Assembly (NCBI RefSeq): GCF_001462455.1 | Contig: NZ_LNTD01000153.1 | Span: 1-41,471, forward strand | Reading direction: 5' to 3' | Source of the DNA: Cellulomonas sp. B6 | GTDB lineage: Bacteria; Actinomycetota; Actinomycetes; Actinomycetales; Cellulomonadaceae | Length of the DNA stretch: 41,471 nucleotides | Part shown: in pieces, positions 1 to 7,527 of the stretch | Layout of the letters: each line of letters begins with the position of its first letter | Position numbering within the stretch: the stretch's first letter is position 1 | Made by a program: the position numbers and the translations under genes | Notes under the pieces: model-generated | Databases searched by the model: none | What the model was told of the DNA's origin: nothing | The model's input: the letters and a program-made list of their open reading frames with translations, nothing else

Positions 1-3
1 ACC

Positions 4-120
4 ATGTGCAGCCCCGCCACGTGCCAGACCTGCGGCAAGACCACCTGGACCGGCTGCGGCCAGCACGCCGACGCCGTCATGGCCGACGTGCCCCGCGACC
101 AGCAGTGCACCTGCCGCTGA
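4..120 (+). CDS. Small Cys-rich conserved hypothetical protein (38 aa)
   Basis: The reading frame starts at ATG 4 and ends at TGA 118-120. The product has five Cys, arranged as CxxxxCxxC near the N-terminus (C2, C7, C10), a fourth Cys in WTGCGQH and a final CTC near the C-terminus, so a small metal-binding knuckle is plausible. Similar tiny proteins with a CxTCGKTTWxGCGQH core are common in actinobacterial genomes, but I know of no assigned function. It lies 31 nt upstream of the CsoR-like gene on the same strand, so the two may be co-transcribed. The true start could lie before the window, although the ATG at position 4 fits the usual N-terminus of this family. Confidence 0.7.
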   Translation: MCSPATCQTCGKTTWTGCGQHADAVMADVPRDQQCTCR

Positions 121-151
121 CGCGGCCCGCCACCGACGACAGGAGGACCTC

Positions 152-436
152 ATGGAGCTCGACCCCGCGGAGATGACGAAGGTCGGCAACCGGCTCAAGC
201 GCGCCCAGGGGCAGCTGACCGCCGTGATCCGCATGATCGACGAGGGCGCCGACTGCGAGGACGTCGTCATGCAGCTGTCGGCCGTGTCCCGCGCGCTCGA
301 CCGGGCCGGGTTCGCGATCATCGCGACGGGCATGAAGCAGTGCCTCACGCCGCCGCAGGGCACGCAGGACGGCGCCGACGAGGACCCGACGCTCGACGTC
401 GCGAAGCTCGAGAAGCTGTTCCTGTCGCTCGCGTAG
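152..436 (+). CDS. CsoR/CstR-family metal- or persulfide-sensing repressor (DUF156)
   Basis: This is a 94-residue all-helical repressor of the CsoR/RcnR/CstR family, which binds DNA without a classical helix-turn-helix. A strong AGGAGG lies 9 nt before the ATG. The RLKRAQGQL motif of helix 1 is present. Two Cys are found, C35 and C64, 29 residues apart, as in both CsoR and CstR. The copper-ligand His expected four residues before the second Cys in CsoR is Gly60 here (sequence ATGMKQCL). Two Cys without that His is the pattern of persulfide sensors such as CstR, so sulfide or persulfide sensing is at least as likely as Cu(I) sensing. That assignment is inference. The Cys-rich small protein just upstream may belong to the same unit, and no obvious target gene is adjacent downstream. 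Confidence 0.88.
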   Translation: MELDPAEMTKVGNRLKRAQGQLTAVIRMIDEGADCEDVVMQLSAVSRALDRAGFAIIATGMKQCLTPPQGTQDGADEDPTLDVAKLEKLFLSLA

Positions 437-445
437 GAACCCGCG

Positions 446-784
446 TCAGGCGTCGCGCACCAGGCGGAACGGCGTGTGGTTCCAGAAGCCGTTGCGCAGC
501 GTGAGCCGCGGCGCACCGCTGCGCGCACCGAGGTGCCCGCCGTACGGCTCCTGCTCGCACCCGAGCAGCGGCCCACGGCCCAGGTACCGCACGCCCGCAC
601 CGACCAGCACGGGCTGCTCGGGCAGCGCGACCGGCGTCGGCTCGCCCCAGCGCACGCGCCGCTCCTCGCCGTCGACGACCACCCACGGCCGCGCGAGCAG
701 GCGCAGGAACCACGCGGAGAGCCAGTGGCCCGTGACGACGACCGTCACGCCCGCACCCGTGTCCGTCCCCGCACCCGCGCGCAC
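446..784 (-). CDS. Hypothetical protein, second gene of a lipoprotein operon
   Basis: I do not recognise this 112-residue product. It starts at GTG 784, only 3 nt after the stop of the lipoprotein gene at 788-1579, so the two are almost certainly co-transcribed. A later in-frame GTG (residue 13) is an alternative start. The sequence is Trp-rich, has no signal peptide or clear membrane segment, and reads as mostly beta-strand (alternating Val and aromatic residues, with GRGPLLGCEQEPYGG near the middle). It ends 9 nt from the convergent CsoR-like gene, leaving no room for a conventional terminator between them. Confidence 0.6.
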   Translation of the reverse strand: MRAGAGTDTGAGVTVVVTGHWLSAWFLRLLARPWVVVDGEERRVRWGEPTPVALPEQPVLVGAGVRYLGRGPLLGCEQEPYGGHLGARSGAPRLTLRNGFWNHTPFRLVRDA

Positions 785-787
785 CCG

Positions 788-1579
788 TCAGAGCCCGTCG
801 ACGAACATCTGCGTCGCCTGCGGCACGTAGTCGGCGCTCGTCGCGGGGTCCCAGCCGACGAGCGCGACGACGCTGCCGCCGACGCGCGCGGTGATGCCGA
901 CGAGCGTGAACGGCGCGCCGCCCAGGTCCCCGGTCGCTGTCCAGCCCAGCGTCTCGTCGGTGCCGGTGAGCTCGGGCTCGGTGCGCTCGAGGCGCACCTG
1001 CACGGGTGTGCCGCCCATCGCGATCGACGCGGTGTCCGCGCACGTCCCGAGCGCGTCGTCGGCGCCCGTCAGCAGGCCCTGCGCGACCTGCGGGTCGGCG
1101 GCGCTCACGACGACGGCCGTCATCGACCGGTCGTTGCTCGTGCCGTACACGACGGCCGCGTCCCCGGCCTGCGTCTCCCAGCCCAGGCCGAACGGCGCGA
1201 GGCACGCCGGGTCCGAGACCGTGAGGCCCGGGTAGACCGACTGCACCATCTCGGTGGTGCCGGCGTACCGCCCGGGCGGGAACTGGATCCGCGTGAACAG
1301 CGCCGTCAGGTCCTCGTCCGAGAGCGCGTCGACCGCCGGTGCGGCGGGCTCCGTGGCGGACGGCGTCGGCGTGGGGTCCGGCGTCGTGGTGGCGGCCGTC
1401 GTGGTCGTGGTCGCCTCGGGGGCGTCGTCGGGCGCGTCGTCGGACGAGCAGCCGGTCAGCGCGAGCGCGGTCACGACCACGCCCACCGCCAGCGCGCGGC
1501 CGCCGCGGGCCGCGGCGCGCGGGCCGCCGGTCAGGGCGAGGAGCGGGACGACGAGGGCGGACGACGGACGGCTGCGCAT
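788..1579 (-). CDS. Putative secreted lipoprotein of unknown function
   Basis: The 263-residue product has a long hydrophobic leader ending in a lipobox (LALTGC, Cys at about residue 44). A Thr/Pro/Ala-rich spacer follows, then a domain of about 190 residues with conserved-looking Cys and Trp residues. It should be exported and lipidated, and anchored to the outer face of the membrane. The start at ATG 1579 is chosen because AGGAG lies at the right distance upstream (GGAGACCC before ATG). The leader before the lipobox is longer than usual, so a start nearer the hydrophobic segment cannot be excluded. The globular part resembles actinobacterial exported proteins without known activity. The hypothetical gene at 446-784 follows after 3 nt. 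Confidence 0.72.
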   Translation of the reverse strand: MRSRPSSALVVPLLALTGGPRAAARGGRALAVGVVVTALALTGCSSDDAPDDAPEATTTTTAATTTPDPTPTPSATEPAAPAVDALSDEDLTALFTRIQFPPGRYAGTTEMVQSVYPGLTVSDPACLAPFGLGWETQAGDAAVVYGTSNDRSMTAVVVSAADPQVAQGLLTGADDALGTCADTASIAMGGTPVQVRLERTEPELTGTDETLGWTATGDLGGAPFTLVGITARVGGSVVALVGWDPATSADYVPQATQMFVDGL

Positions 1580-1932
1580 GGGTCTCCTTGCTCGGACGGC
1601 ACCGTCGCCGGGCACGCGGGTGCCCGGGAGGCGTCGTCGCTGGTGGGCCGGGCGCCGCGCGACGCGCACCCGGTCGGTCCGTCGGACGACACCGCGTGCG
1701 CGCCGTCCGGACGGTCGCCAACCTGCACGGGGTCGGGCGGTCCCGCAACCGGGGAGGCGTGACCGGTCGCGCGCGGTGCGCAGACCGCACCGGGCGGAGC
1801 TTGCCGCCCACCTCGTGGACGGCGCGCTCGTCGAGACCGGGCTGGCGGTGCTCACAGCGCGCAGAACGGCACTGAGCCCGGTGTCGCGCGGGGGACGTCC
1901 CAGGTGCTGGACGACGTCCGGTGGGCTGCCGG
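1580..1932. other. Gene-free stretch between two minus-strand genes
   Basis: I find no convincing gene in these roughly 350 bases. Open frames exist on both strands but have no ribosome binding site and read as low-complexity Arg/Pro/Ala. The stretch holds the ribosome binding site of the lipoprotein gene, a hairpin at 1608-1627 and a perfect 12-bp palindrome CCGTCCGGACGG at 1703-1714. One plus-strand frame around 1795-1880 looks slightly protein-like (AHLVDGALVETGLAVL) and could be a gene remnant, but this is weak. Confidence 0.5.
1608..1627 (-). terminator. GC-rich hairpin between kinase-like and lipoprotein genes
   Basis: Arms CCGGGCAC and GTGCCCGG pair perfectly over 8 bp around a 4-nt loop. 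No T-run follows, which is usual for actinobacterial hairpins. It is placed to end transcription of the kinase-like gene before the lipoprotein gene, but it also lies in the leader of that gene. Confidence 0.4.
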
Positions 1933-2949
1933 TCAGCCGCGCGTCGGGGCGTACCGGGCGTCGAGGTCGCCGTCGTGCAGCCGCGCGACGAACGCGTTCA
2001 TGCGGGCCGCCGCGGCCGCGTGCCGCGCGAGGACGCCCGCCACGGGCGCCGGGACGTCGCCCGGTACGCCGCGCGTCGCGCACCGCCGCACGTACGCGTT
2101 GCGCTCGACCGGCGGCCCGGCCGTCGGACCCGGCACCCCGCACACGGTCGTGACCAGCCAGTTCACCAGGCGCATGGCGACGTAGTCGGCGTCGTGGTCG
2201 ACGTTCGCGGCGACGAACGCGCGCTCGTCGTCCGTCAGCTCGAACCGGGCCGACGTCGCGAGGCCGAAGTCGACCAGGGCGAGCCGGTCGCCGTCGGCGC
2301 GCAGGTTGCCCAGGTGCGCGTCGAGGTGCAGCAGCGCGTGGCGACGGAGGAACGCGACGACGTCGCCGAGCTGCCGCTCGACGCGCTCCGCCGCGGCCAC
2401 GGGGTCCGGCACCGTGTCGAGCAAGGGCGACGGCACGTGCTCGGAGAGCAGCACGAGGCTCGACGTCGCGGCCGCGAGCTCCTCGAGCCGCTCGCGCACG
2501 GCCGGCGACCCGCCGAACTGCGCGACCACCGTGTCGACGTCGCGCTGCTCGTCGGCGACGGGCGGCCGGCCCGGCAGCACGCGCCAGTGGTGCAGCAGCG
2601 CGAACGACTCCGTCTCCCCCGCCAGCACGCCCGCGGTGACGACCCGGTTCGCGGCCAGCTCGCGCCACGCGCCGACGCCCGGCCCGGCCAGCGGGAACAT
2701 GCCGTACCGGCAGGCCATCGGCAGACCGTGCAGGTCGGCGGTGCTGCCCGGGTGCGCGAGCTCGCGCGCCGTGACGGGCACCCGCTTGGCGAAGACCGCG
2801 ACCCCGTCGACGTCGACCACCGACGTGCCGCCGCCGACGCCCACCGAGCCGTCGGTGCCGTCGGCCAGCAGCGCGCCCAGCGCGTCGTCGTCGAGACCCG
2901 CGAGGGCGGCCGCGACCCGGTCGTGGCGGGCACGGCGGTCGGCGAGCAC
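1933..2949 (-). CDS. Protein-kinase-fold / aminoglycoside-phosphotransferase-like protein
   Basis: This 338-residue cytoplasmic protein has the catalytic signature of the kinase/APH fold. Lys55 in VFAKRVP fits the ATP-anchoring lysine, Glu97 in WREL the helix-C glutamate, HLDAHLGN (Asp210, Asn215) the catalytic loop, and VDFGLA (Asp227) the metal-binding DFG. Some residues past the DFG form a helical tail. The short loop resembles APH/choline-kinase-like enzymes more than Ser/Thr kinases, and the substrate cannot be read from the sequence. The start is taken as GTG 2949, which keeps the whole N-lobe. Its ribosome binding site is poor, so the exact start is uncertain. It lies downstream of the LPMO gene on the same strand, separated by a strong hairpin, so it is probably its own transcript. 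Confidence 0.78.
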   Translation of the reverse strand: MLADRRARHDRVAAALAGLDDDALGALLADGTDGSVGVGGGTSVVDVDGVAVFAKRVPVTARELAHPGSTADLHGLPMACRYGMFPLAGPGVGAWRELAANRVVTAGVLAGETESFALLHHWRVLPGRPPVADEQRDVDTVVAQFGGSPAVRERLEELAAATSSLVLLSEHVPSPLLDTVPDPVAAAERVERQLGDVVAFLRRHALLHLDAHLGNLRADGDRLALVDFGLATSARFELTDDERAFVAANVDHDADYVAMRLVNWLVTTVCGVPGPTAGPPVERNAYVRRCATRGVPGDVPAPVAGVLARHAAAAARMNAFVARLHDGDLDARYAPTRG

Positions 2950-2968
2950 CGCCCGATCATGGCAGGCG

Positions 2969-3006
2969 GACGGGGCCGCACGTCCCGTCGGACGTGCGGC
3001 CCCGTC
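2969..3006 (-). terminator. Strong 17-bp hairpin after the LPMO gene
   Basis: A perfect 17-bp stem (2969-2985 with 2990-3006) closes a 4-nt CGTC loop, starting 24 nt past the LPMO stop codon. It is one of the strongest hairpins in the window and very probably ends the LPMO transcript. No T-tract follows. Confidence 0.8.
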
Positions 3007-3029
3007 GTCGGCCGGTCGGTGCGGACCGG

Positions 3030-4100
3030 TCAGGTCGCGCTGCAGGTCGCGGTCAGCCCGCTGGGGCTGCCGCTGCCCAGGAACCCGGCGGACGCGGTGC
3101 CCCCGGGTGCGAGCGCCCCGTTCCACGACGCCGAGCTGATCGTGCTGCCGGACGCCGTGCCGTTCCACGCCTGCGTGATGGTCGCGCCGGACACGGTGGC
3201 CTTCCAGCCGCCGATCGCGGACGACCCGGCCGTCACCGTCACGGTCGCCTGGTACCCGCCGGTCCACGCGCTGACGACCGCGACCGTCGCGGTGCAGCCG
3301 CCGACGGGCTGCTGCGTGGGCGTCGGGGTGGGCGTGGGGGTCACGGTCGGCGTCGGCGTGGGCGTCACGGTCGGCGTCGGGGTCGGCGTGGGCGTCGCCG
3401 TCGGGGTGGGTGTCGGGGTCGGCGTCGGGGTCGTCGTGCCGCCGAACGTCACGTCGCTGCACTGGTAGTACGGCTGGTCGAGGTGGCTGGCCTGCCAGAT
3501 CGTGAAGACGACGTGGTGGCCCGTGCGGTCGCGCGGGATGCTCACGTCGGTGACGTACGGGCTGGACGGCGCGTACCGGCCGGTGGTCTTCACGAGCTCG
3601 AGGTCCGCCCACGTCAGCGGCTCGGTGAGCGCGTCGTACCCCTGCTTGGTCACGTAGACCTTCAGGTAGTCCGCACCGTGGTTCGACGGGTCGTGGAGCG
3701 TGAGCCGGAAGTCGTACGGCTCGGGCGTCGTGCGCCACGGGCCCGGGTCGTCGGCCGCGGCGTACAGGTCGTTGTCCGCCGAGCACAGGCGTCCGTCGGG
3801 CACCGACTGCTCGTGGTTCCCGTTCGCACCCTCCTTGAAGATCCCGTTCCAGTTCCACATGGCCTGCGGGTTCGCCTGCCACGCGTCCCAGCACTGCGGG
3901 TCCTGCGTCTGCATCGCGGGGTTCGTGTGGTTGCTCGCCCACCGCTCCCAGCAGCCGTAGACGCGCGCGGGCGGGTCGGACACGGCGCCGTGCGCGGCGG
4001 CGGGCGCGGCCAGCGCGACCGAGCCGACGGCCATGCCGGCTCCGAGCGCGAGGGCGCCGAGCACCGCGACGACGCGGCGCAGGGGCGGGGTGCGGGTCAT
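3030..4100 (-). CDS. AA10 lytic polysaccharide monooxygenase with C-terminal CBM2
   Basis: This is a secreted copper enzyme that oxidatively cleaves crystalline cellulose or chitin. The 356-residue precursor has a signal peptide (1-36) ending APAAA, so the mature protein begins with His37, the N-terminal half of the copper histidine brace. The second brace histidine is probably His141 in NHGADYLKVYVTKQG. The AA10 hallmarks TKQG..PLTWADLEL and IWQASHLDQPYYQCSDVTF follow. A Thr-Pro linker (about 221-267) leads to a CBM2 (about 270-356) with terminal Cys and exposed Trp residues, which points to cellulose binding. The start at ATG 4100 has GAGGAG 6-8 nt upstream. An upstream in-frame start would add 12 residues before the signal peptide and is less likely. 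It is monocistronic. A LacI-type palindrome lies at 4169-4180. The choice between cellulose and chitin is inferred from the CBM2. Confidence 0.95.
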   Translation of the reverse strand: MTRTPPLRRVVAVLGALALGAGMAVGSVALAAPAAAHGAVSDPPARVYGCWERWASNHTNPAMQTQDPQCWDAWQANPQAMWNWNGIFKEGANGNHEQSVPDGRLCSADNDLYAAADDPGPWRTTPEPYDFRLTLHDPSNHGADYLKVYVTKQGYDALTEPLTWADLELVKTTGRYAPSSPYVTDVSIPRDRTGHHVVFTIWQASHLDQPYYQCSDVTFGGTTTPTPTPTPTPTATPTPTPTPTVTPTPTPTVTPTPTPTPTQQPVGGCTATVAVVSAWTGGYQATVTVTAGSSAIGGWKATVSGATITQAWNGTASGSTISSASWNGALAPGGTASAGFLGSGSPSGLTATCSAT

Positions 4101-4168
4101 GGGGTGCTCCTCGGTGACGACGGGTGGTCCGTGCACCCTTCGTCGCCGCGGTGCTCCGCACCAGGCGT

Positions 4169-4180
4169 CGAAACGCTTCG
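4169..4180. promoter_or_regulatory. LacI-type operator candidate upstream of the LPMO gene
   Basis: CGAAACGCTTCG is a near-palindrome (CGAA arms around ACGC) of the kind bound by LacI-family sugar regulators. It lies 69-80 nt upstream of the LPMO start and 55-66 nt upstream of the divergent Nif3-like gene. It differs from the GGGA/TCCC box before the xylanase, so the two genes need not share one regulator. Confidence 0.4.
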
Positions 4181-4234
4181 TCGCGTTCCCCGGACCCCGC
4201 TCCCCCGACGGCGCCGCGTCGCTAGGGTGGCCCG

Positions 4235-5035
4235 ATGGCTGTGACGGCGCGGCAGGTGGCGGAGCGGATCGTCGAGCACGTGGGCGTGCCGCTGCGGACG
4301 ACGACGGTGGACGGGTTCCTCGCGGGCGACGCCGACGCGCCCGTGCGGGGCGTGGCCGTGACCGTGATGGCGACGTTCGACGTGCTGCGCGCGGCCGTCG
4401 ACCGCGGCCTGGACCTGGTGCTCACGCACGAGCCGCTGTACTTCGACCACGCGGGCACGTCCGAGCCGACGCTCGTCGCCGAGGACGACCCGGTGCACCG
4501 CGCCAAGGCGGCGTTCGTCGCCGAGCACGGGCTGCGCGTGCTGCGCCAGCACGACCAGTGGCACGACCGTCGACCCGACGGCGTCCTCACCGGCCAGGCG
4601 CGCGCGCTGGGCTGGCTCGACGCCGAGCGCCCGGACGACCCGGGGGTCTACGACCTGCCGCCGACGACGCTCGGCGAGCTCGCCGCGCACGTCGCCGACC
4701 GGCTGGGGGCGCGCGCGCTGCGGTACGTCGGCGACCCGACGAGCCGCGTGTCGAGCGTGGCGCTGCAGCCCGGCTTCCTCGGCTTCGCCAAGAACCGGGC
4801 CCTGCTCGCCCGCCCCGACGTCGACGTGGTCGTGATCGGCGAGGGCCACGAGTGGGAGACCGGCGAGTACGCGGCCGACGCGGTCGCGGCGGGCGTGAGT
4901 GCGGGGCTCGTGGTCGTGGGGCACACGCCGTCGGAGGAGCAGGGCATGGCGGAGATGGCGCGCTGGCTCACCGACCTGCTGCCGGAGGTGCCGGTCGAGC
5001 TGCTCCCCGCGGTCGACCACTACCGGACGCTCTGA
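4235..5035 (+). CDS. Nif3-like dinuclear metal centre protein (DUF34/YbgI family)
   Basis: The 266-residue product matches the Nif3/YbgI family: toroidal hexamers with a two-metal site and broad links to nucleotide or GTP-cyclohydrolase-related chemistry. Visible hallmarks are LVLTHEPLYFDHAG (metal-site histidines), the central RVSSVALQPGFLG region, and the C-terminal IGEGHEWETGEYAADA..AG and VVGHTPSEEQGMAEMA motifs. The last supplies the remaining His and Glu ligands. The length is typical of the short form without an inserted PII-like domain. It is divergent from the LPMO gene and convergent with the lipoprotein gene at 5085-5855, so it stands alone. No specific substrate can be assigned. 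The start at ATG 4235 has only a weak upstream purine run (GCTAGGGTGG). Confidence 0.88.
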   Translation: MAVTARQVAERIVEHVGVPLRTTTVDGFLAGDADAPVRGVAVTVMATFDVLRAAVDRGLDLVLTHEPLYFDHAGTSEPTLVAEDDPVHRAKAAFVAEHGLRVLRQHDQWHDRRPDGVLTGQARALGWLDAERPDDPGVYDLPPTTLGELAAHVADRLGARALRYVGDPTSRVSSVALQPGFLGFAKNRALLARPDVDVVVIGEGHEWETGEYAADAVAAGVSAGLVVVGHTPSEEQGMAEMARWLTDLLPEVPVELLPAVDHYRTL

Positions 5036-5084
5036 CCTCGGCGCGCCCCGACCTCCGGCTCCGCCGCGCGGTGCCGTGCCGACC

Positions 5085-5855
5085 TCAGCCCGCGGCCGGC
5101 ACCTGCCACAGCACGGGCTGCACCTCGAACTCCTCGTGCGCGTCGCGCGTGAGCTGCGGGTTCTCCGGCACGCCGACGTACCCGAGGGTCTGCGCGCTCG
5201 GCAGCACGACGATGTCGCACGACTCCACCGTCTCGCCGGGCGTCCTGTCGGTGAACCGTCCGCCCTCGCAGGCCGGGAACGTCCCGAACACCAGCAGGTC
5301 CGGCGCCCCGGCGCCGTCGACGTCCCACGCGCGCACGTGCGGCGGTGACACCGTCGTGAGGCTCAGGCCGCGCGCCCACTCCAGGGTGTGCTGCGTGCGG
5401 ACGTAGTAGACCGTCTCGGCGGCCGGGTCGATCGGCGTGTCCAGGTCGACGCCGGCGAGGTCCGCGGGGTCGGCGACGGTGACGCCCACGAACCGGGACG
5501 TGACCTGCGCCTCCGAGTACGCCGGCCCCGCGGGGTCGAACCCGTTGTGCATCTCGATCACGGCCGCGTCGCCCGCGCCGAGCACGGCACCGGGCGCCGT
5601 GATGTCCAGGCGCGCGCCGATCTCGACGGGCCCGGTGGGTGTCGGCTCGGGGGTGGGCGTCGGCGTCGGCGTGGCGCTCGGGGACGCGGACGACGTGCCC
5701 GACGCCGCCGGCGCGGCGCCGTCGTCACCGCCGCCGCAGGCCGCGAGCGGGACCACGAGCAGCAGCGCGGCCACCGGCCCGCGGACGAGCGACCGCCGGG
5801 AGCGGGTGCCCGGGGTGCGGCGGAGGGGCGAGAGGGCCAAGAGCGCGGGAGCCAT
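5085..5855 (-). CDS. Putative lipoprotein of unknown function
   Basis: The 256-residue product has an Arg-rich N-terminus, a hydrophobic segment and a lipobox (VPLAAC, Cys about residue 40). A Ser/Thr/Pro linker (SATPTPTPTPEPTPTG) and a beta-rich extracellular domain with a Cys pair (FPACEGG and VESCDIV) follow. The domain looks Ig-like (EIGARLDITAPGAVLGAGDAAVIEM), a pattern common in actinobacterial surface lipoproteins. I see no catalytic motif. GGAGC precedes ATG 5855 closely. It converges on the Nif3-like gene with a 49-nt gap lacking a clear hairpin. Confidence 0.72.
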   Translation of the reverse strand: MAPALLALSPLRRTPGTRSRRSLVRGPVAALLLVVPLAACGGGDDGAAPAASGTSSASPSATPTPTPTPEPTPTGPVEIGARLDITAPGAVLGAGDAAVIEMHNGFDPAGPAYSEAQVTSRFVGVTVADPADLAGVDLDTPIDPAAETVYYVRTQHTLEWARGLSLTTVSPPHVRAWDVDGAGAPDLLVFGTFPACEGGRFTDRTPGETVESCDIVVLPSAQTLGYVGVPENPQLTRDAHEEFEVQPVLWQVPAAG

Positions 5856-5946
5856 GCTCCATGGTCCCTGACCTGCGGCGATCCGCGCGACGAGCGACCA
5901 CGTCGGGCGGCCCGCGCCGGGGGGCCGCGGGGTGCGCAGCGTGCGG

Positions 5947-6522
5947 TCAGGCGTCGTCGTCGGCCGCGCGGACCACGCGGTGCCGCAGGTACACCACGCC
6001 CCCGCCGTACGGGCGGCACTCGACGGTCCGCAGCGGCACCTGCCGCGCGTCGTGCGCGAAGTACGGCGTGCCGCCGCCCACCAGCACGGGCAGGACGCGC
6101 ACGCGGTACTCGTCGATCAGGCCGAGCCCGGCGGCCTGGTGCGCGAGGTCGGCGCCACCGATCGCGATGTCGCCGTCGACCTCGTCACGCAGCCGCGCGA
6201 CCTCGGTGGCCAGGTCGTCGGTCGCGAGGCGCGCGGGGCCGCGCACGTCGGTCAGGGTGCGGGAGAAGACGACCTTCGGCAGCGCGTTCCACAGCGCGGC
6301 GAACTCGCGCTCGGCGTCGTCGAGCGACGCCGGGTCGACGTCGCGCCAGTACTCCATCGTCTCGTAGAGGCGCCGCCCCAGCAGGTGCACGCCGAGGCCA
6401 CGGACCTCGTCGGTCGCCAGCGCGAACACGTCGGGCGGTGGCGCGGCCCAGTCGAAGCGGCCGTCGGGGCCGACGACGTAGCCGTCGAGCGAGGCGGTGA
6501 GGGAGTAGACGACGTCGGGCAT
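5947..6522 (-). CDS. Dihydrofolate reductase family protein (RibD C-terminal type)
   Basis: The 191-residue protein has the RibD_C/DHFR-like fold used by NADPH-dependent reductases related to riboflavin enzymes. It starts VVYSLTASLDGYVVGPDGRFDW, carries the MEYW region, a conserved LPKVVFSRTL strand, and the nucleotide-binding IAIGGADLAHQAAGLGLIDEYRVRVLPVLVGGGTPYF segment (the canonical GG..L...L..GLIDE pattern). Stand-alone members of this type are frequent in actinomycetes and mostly have unknown substrates. GGAGG lies upstream of ATG 6522. A second member is at 11745-12344, only distantly similar. It follows the alpha/beta hydrolase gene on the same strand but is separated by a strong hairpin. 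Confidence 0.88.
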   Translation of the reverse strand: MPDVVYSLTASLDGYVVGPDGRFDWAAPPPDVFALATDEVRGLGVHLLGRRLYETMEYWRDVDPASLDDAEREFAALWNALPKVVFSRTLTDVRGPARLATDDLATEVARLRDEVDGDIAIGGADLAHQAAGLGLIDEYRVRVLPVLVGGGTPYFAHDARQVPLRTVECRPYGGGVVYLRHRVVRAADDDA

Positions 6523-6556
6523 CGCGGGTCCTCCGTGCTCGGGGTCTCCCGGGTGT

Positions 6557-6594
6557 CGACCGGCCCCGACGGCGGAACTCGTCGGGGCCGGTCG
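6557..6594 (-). terminator. 14-bp hairpin after the alpha/beta hydrolase gene
   Basis: Arms 6557-6570 and 6581-6594 pair perfectly over 14 bp around a 10-nt loop. It lies about 35 nt past the hydrolase stop and upstream of the DHFR-like gene, so it should insulate the two minus-strand genes. It is followed on the minus strand by GC-rich sequence without a T-run. Confidence 0.7.
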
Positions 6595-6627
6595 AGGCCG
6601 GTCAGGGCCGGTCAGGGCCGTGCCGGG

Positions 6628-7371
6628 TCAGGCCGTGGCCCGCGCGGCCTCGTGGACAAGGTCGGCGACGACGTCGGGCCGCGAGACGGTCACGGCGTGC
6701 GACGCGTCGACCTCGACGACGTGCGACGACGCGCGCTCGGCCATGTACCGCTGCGCCTCGGCGGGCACCGCGAGGTCCTGCCGGGTGACGAGCGTCCACG
6801 AGGGGACGTCCTTCCACGCGGCACGGGTCGCGGCGTCGGCGAGCGCACCGGCGAGGATGGGCCGCTGCGTGGCGGCCATGAGGGCGGCGACGTCGGCGGG
6901 GACGTCGGCGGCGAAGATCGGCTGGAACTTGTCCTGCTCGATGTACAGGTCGTCGGCGGTGCCGCCGTCGGGCGTGCGCACGGGGACGGGCCGCAGCGCG
7001 GTGCCGAGCTCGTTGCCGGGGAACTTGCCGGCGAGGTCGCCGGTGCTCTCGCCCTCGTCGAGCAGGAAGCTCGCGACGAACACGAGGGCCTTCACGCCGG
7101 CGTGCCCGACGGCGGCCTCGGACAGGACGCTGCCGCCGTAGGAGTGGCCCGCGAGGACGATCGGCCCGTCGATCGAGTCGAGGACGTCGCGGACGTAGGC
7201 GGCGTCGCCCTGCAGGCTGCGCAGCGGGTTGGCGACCGCGACCACCGGGTAGCCGTGGGCGTGGAGGCGGGCGACGACGTCGTTCCAGCTGGAGGAGTCG
7301 GCGAACGCGCCGTGCACCAGCACGACGGTCGGGGTGGTCTGCGGGCCGTGCTGGGAGGTGCTCGTGCTCAT
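6628..7371 (-). CDS. Alpha/beta hydrolase (esterase/EstC-like)
   Basis: This is a 247-residue cytoplasmic alpha/beta hydrolase. The oxyanion segment VVLVHGAFADSSSW is near the N-terminus, the nucleophile elbow is GHSYGGS, and the catalytic His is in the C-terminal DASHAVTVSRPD. Proteins with this layout (HGAFADSSSW plus GHSYGG) belong to the EstC/salicylate-esterase-like group. They are often induced by, or act on, small aromatic esters or chlorinated compounds. The natural substrate here is unknown. The start at ATG 7371 has a GAGGGGA site. It is divergently transcribed from a GntR regulator over a 156-nt gap holding an AT-rich imperfect palindrome, so control by that regulator is likely. 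Confidence 0.9.
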   Translation of the reverse strand: MSTSTSQHGPQTTPTVVLVHGAFADSSSWNDVVARLHAHGYPVVAVANPLRSLQGDAAYVRDVLDSIDGPIVLAGHSYGGSVLSEAAVGHAGVKALVFVASFLLDEGESTGDLAGKFPGNELGTALRPVPVRTPDGGTADDLYIEQDKFQPIFAADVPADVAALMAATQRPILAGALADAATRAAWKDVPSWTLVTRQDLAVPAEAQRYMAERASSHVVEVDASHAVTVSRPDVVADLVHEAARATA

Positions 7372-7451
7372 CGGATCGTCCCCTCTGCTCGCGGGCGGCG
7401 CGGTGCCGACCGGGGTTGCGTGGTGCGGGCCGGCCGCAGGAGCGGCTGGCG

Positions 7452-7471
7452 GTATCCGATATATTACATAC
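7452..7471. promoter_or_regulatory. AT-rich operator/promoter island between hydrolase and gntR genes
   Basis: GTATCCGATATATTACATAC is an imperfect 20-nt dyad (7 of 10 positions pair, GTAT outside and ATA inside). It stands out because almost nothing else in the window is AT-rich. It contains -10-like hexamers on both strands and fits a FadR-subfamily GntR operator controlling both divergent genes. Confidence 0.5.
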
Positions 7472-7527
7472 TGAATGGCGATGGGCAAGACTGTCCGCGA
7501 GATCCGGTTCCGTCCCTGGAGGTCCCC

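Noticed and set aside
345..1811. A 488-codon open frame on the minus strand
   Set aside because: It is a shadow of the lipoprotein and hypothetical genes. The translation is almost pure Arg/Ala/Pro/Gly, and it overlaps the CsoR-like gene.
3316..3435. Short-period GGCGTC/GGGGTC repeats
   Set aside because: These encode the Thr-Pro linker of the LPMO on the minus strand. It is a coding low-complexity tract, not a CRISPR or regulatory repeat.
5932..7500. Long plus-strand open frame running into the GntR gene
   Set aside because: It is antisense to the DHFR-like and hydrolase genes, with unnatural composition. Only the part from GTG 7528 is GntR.
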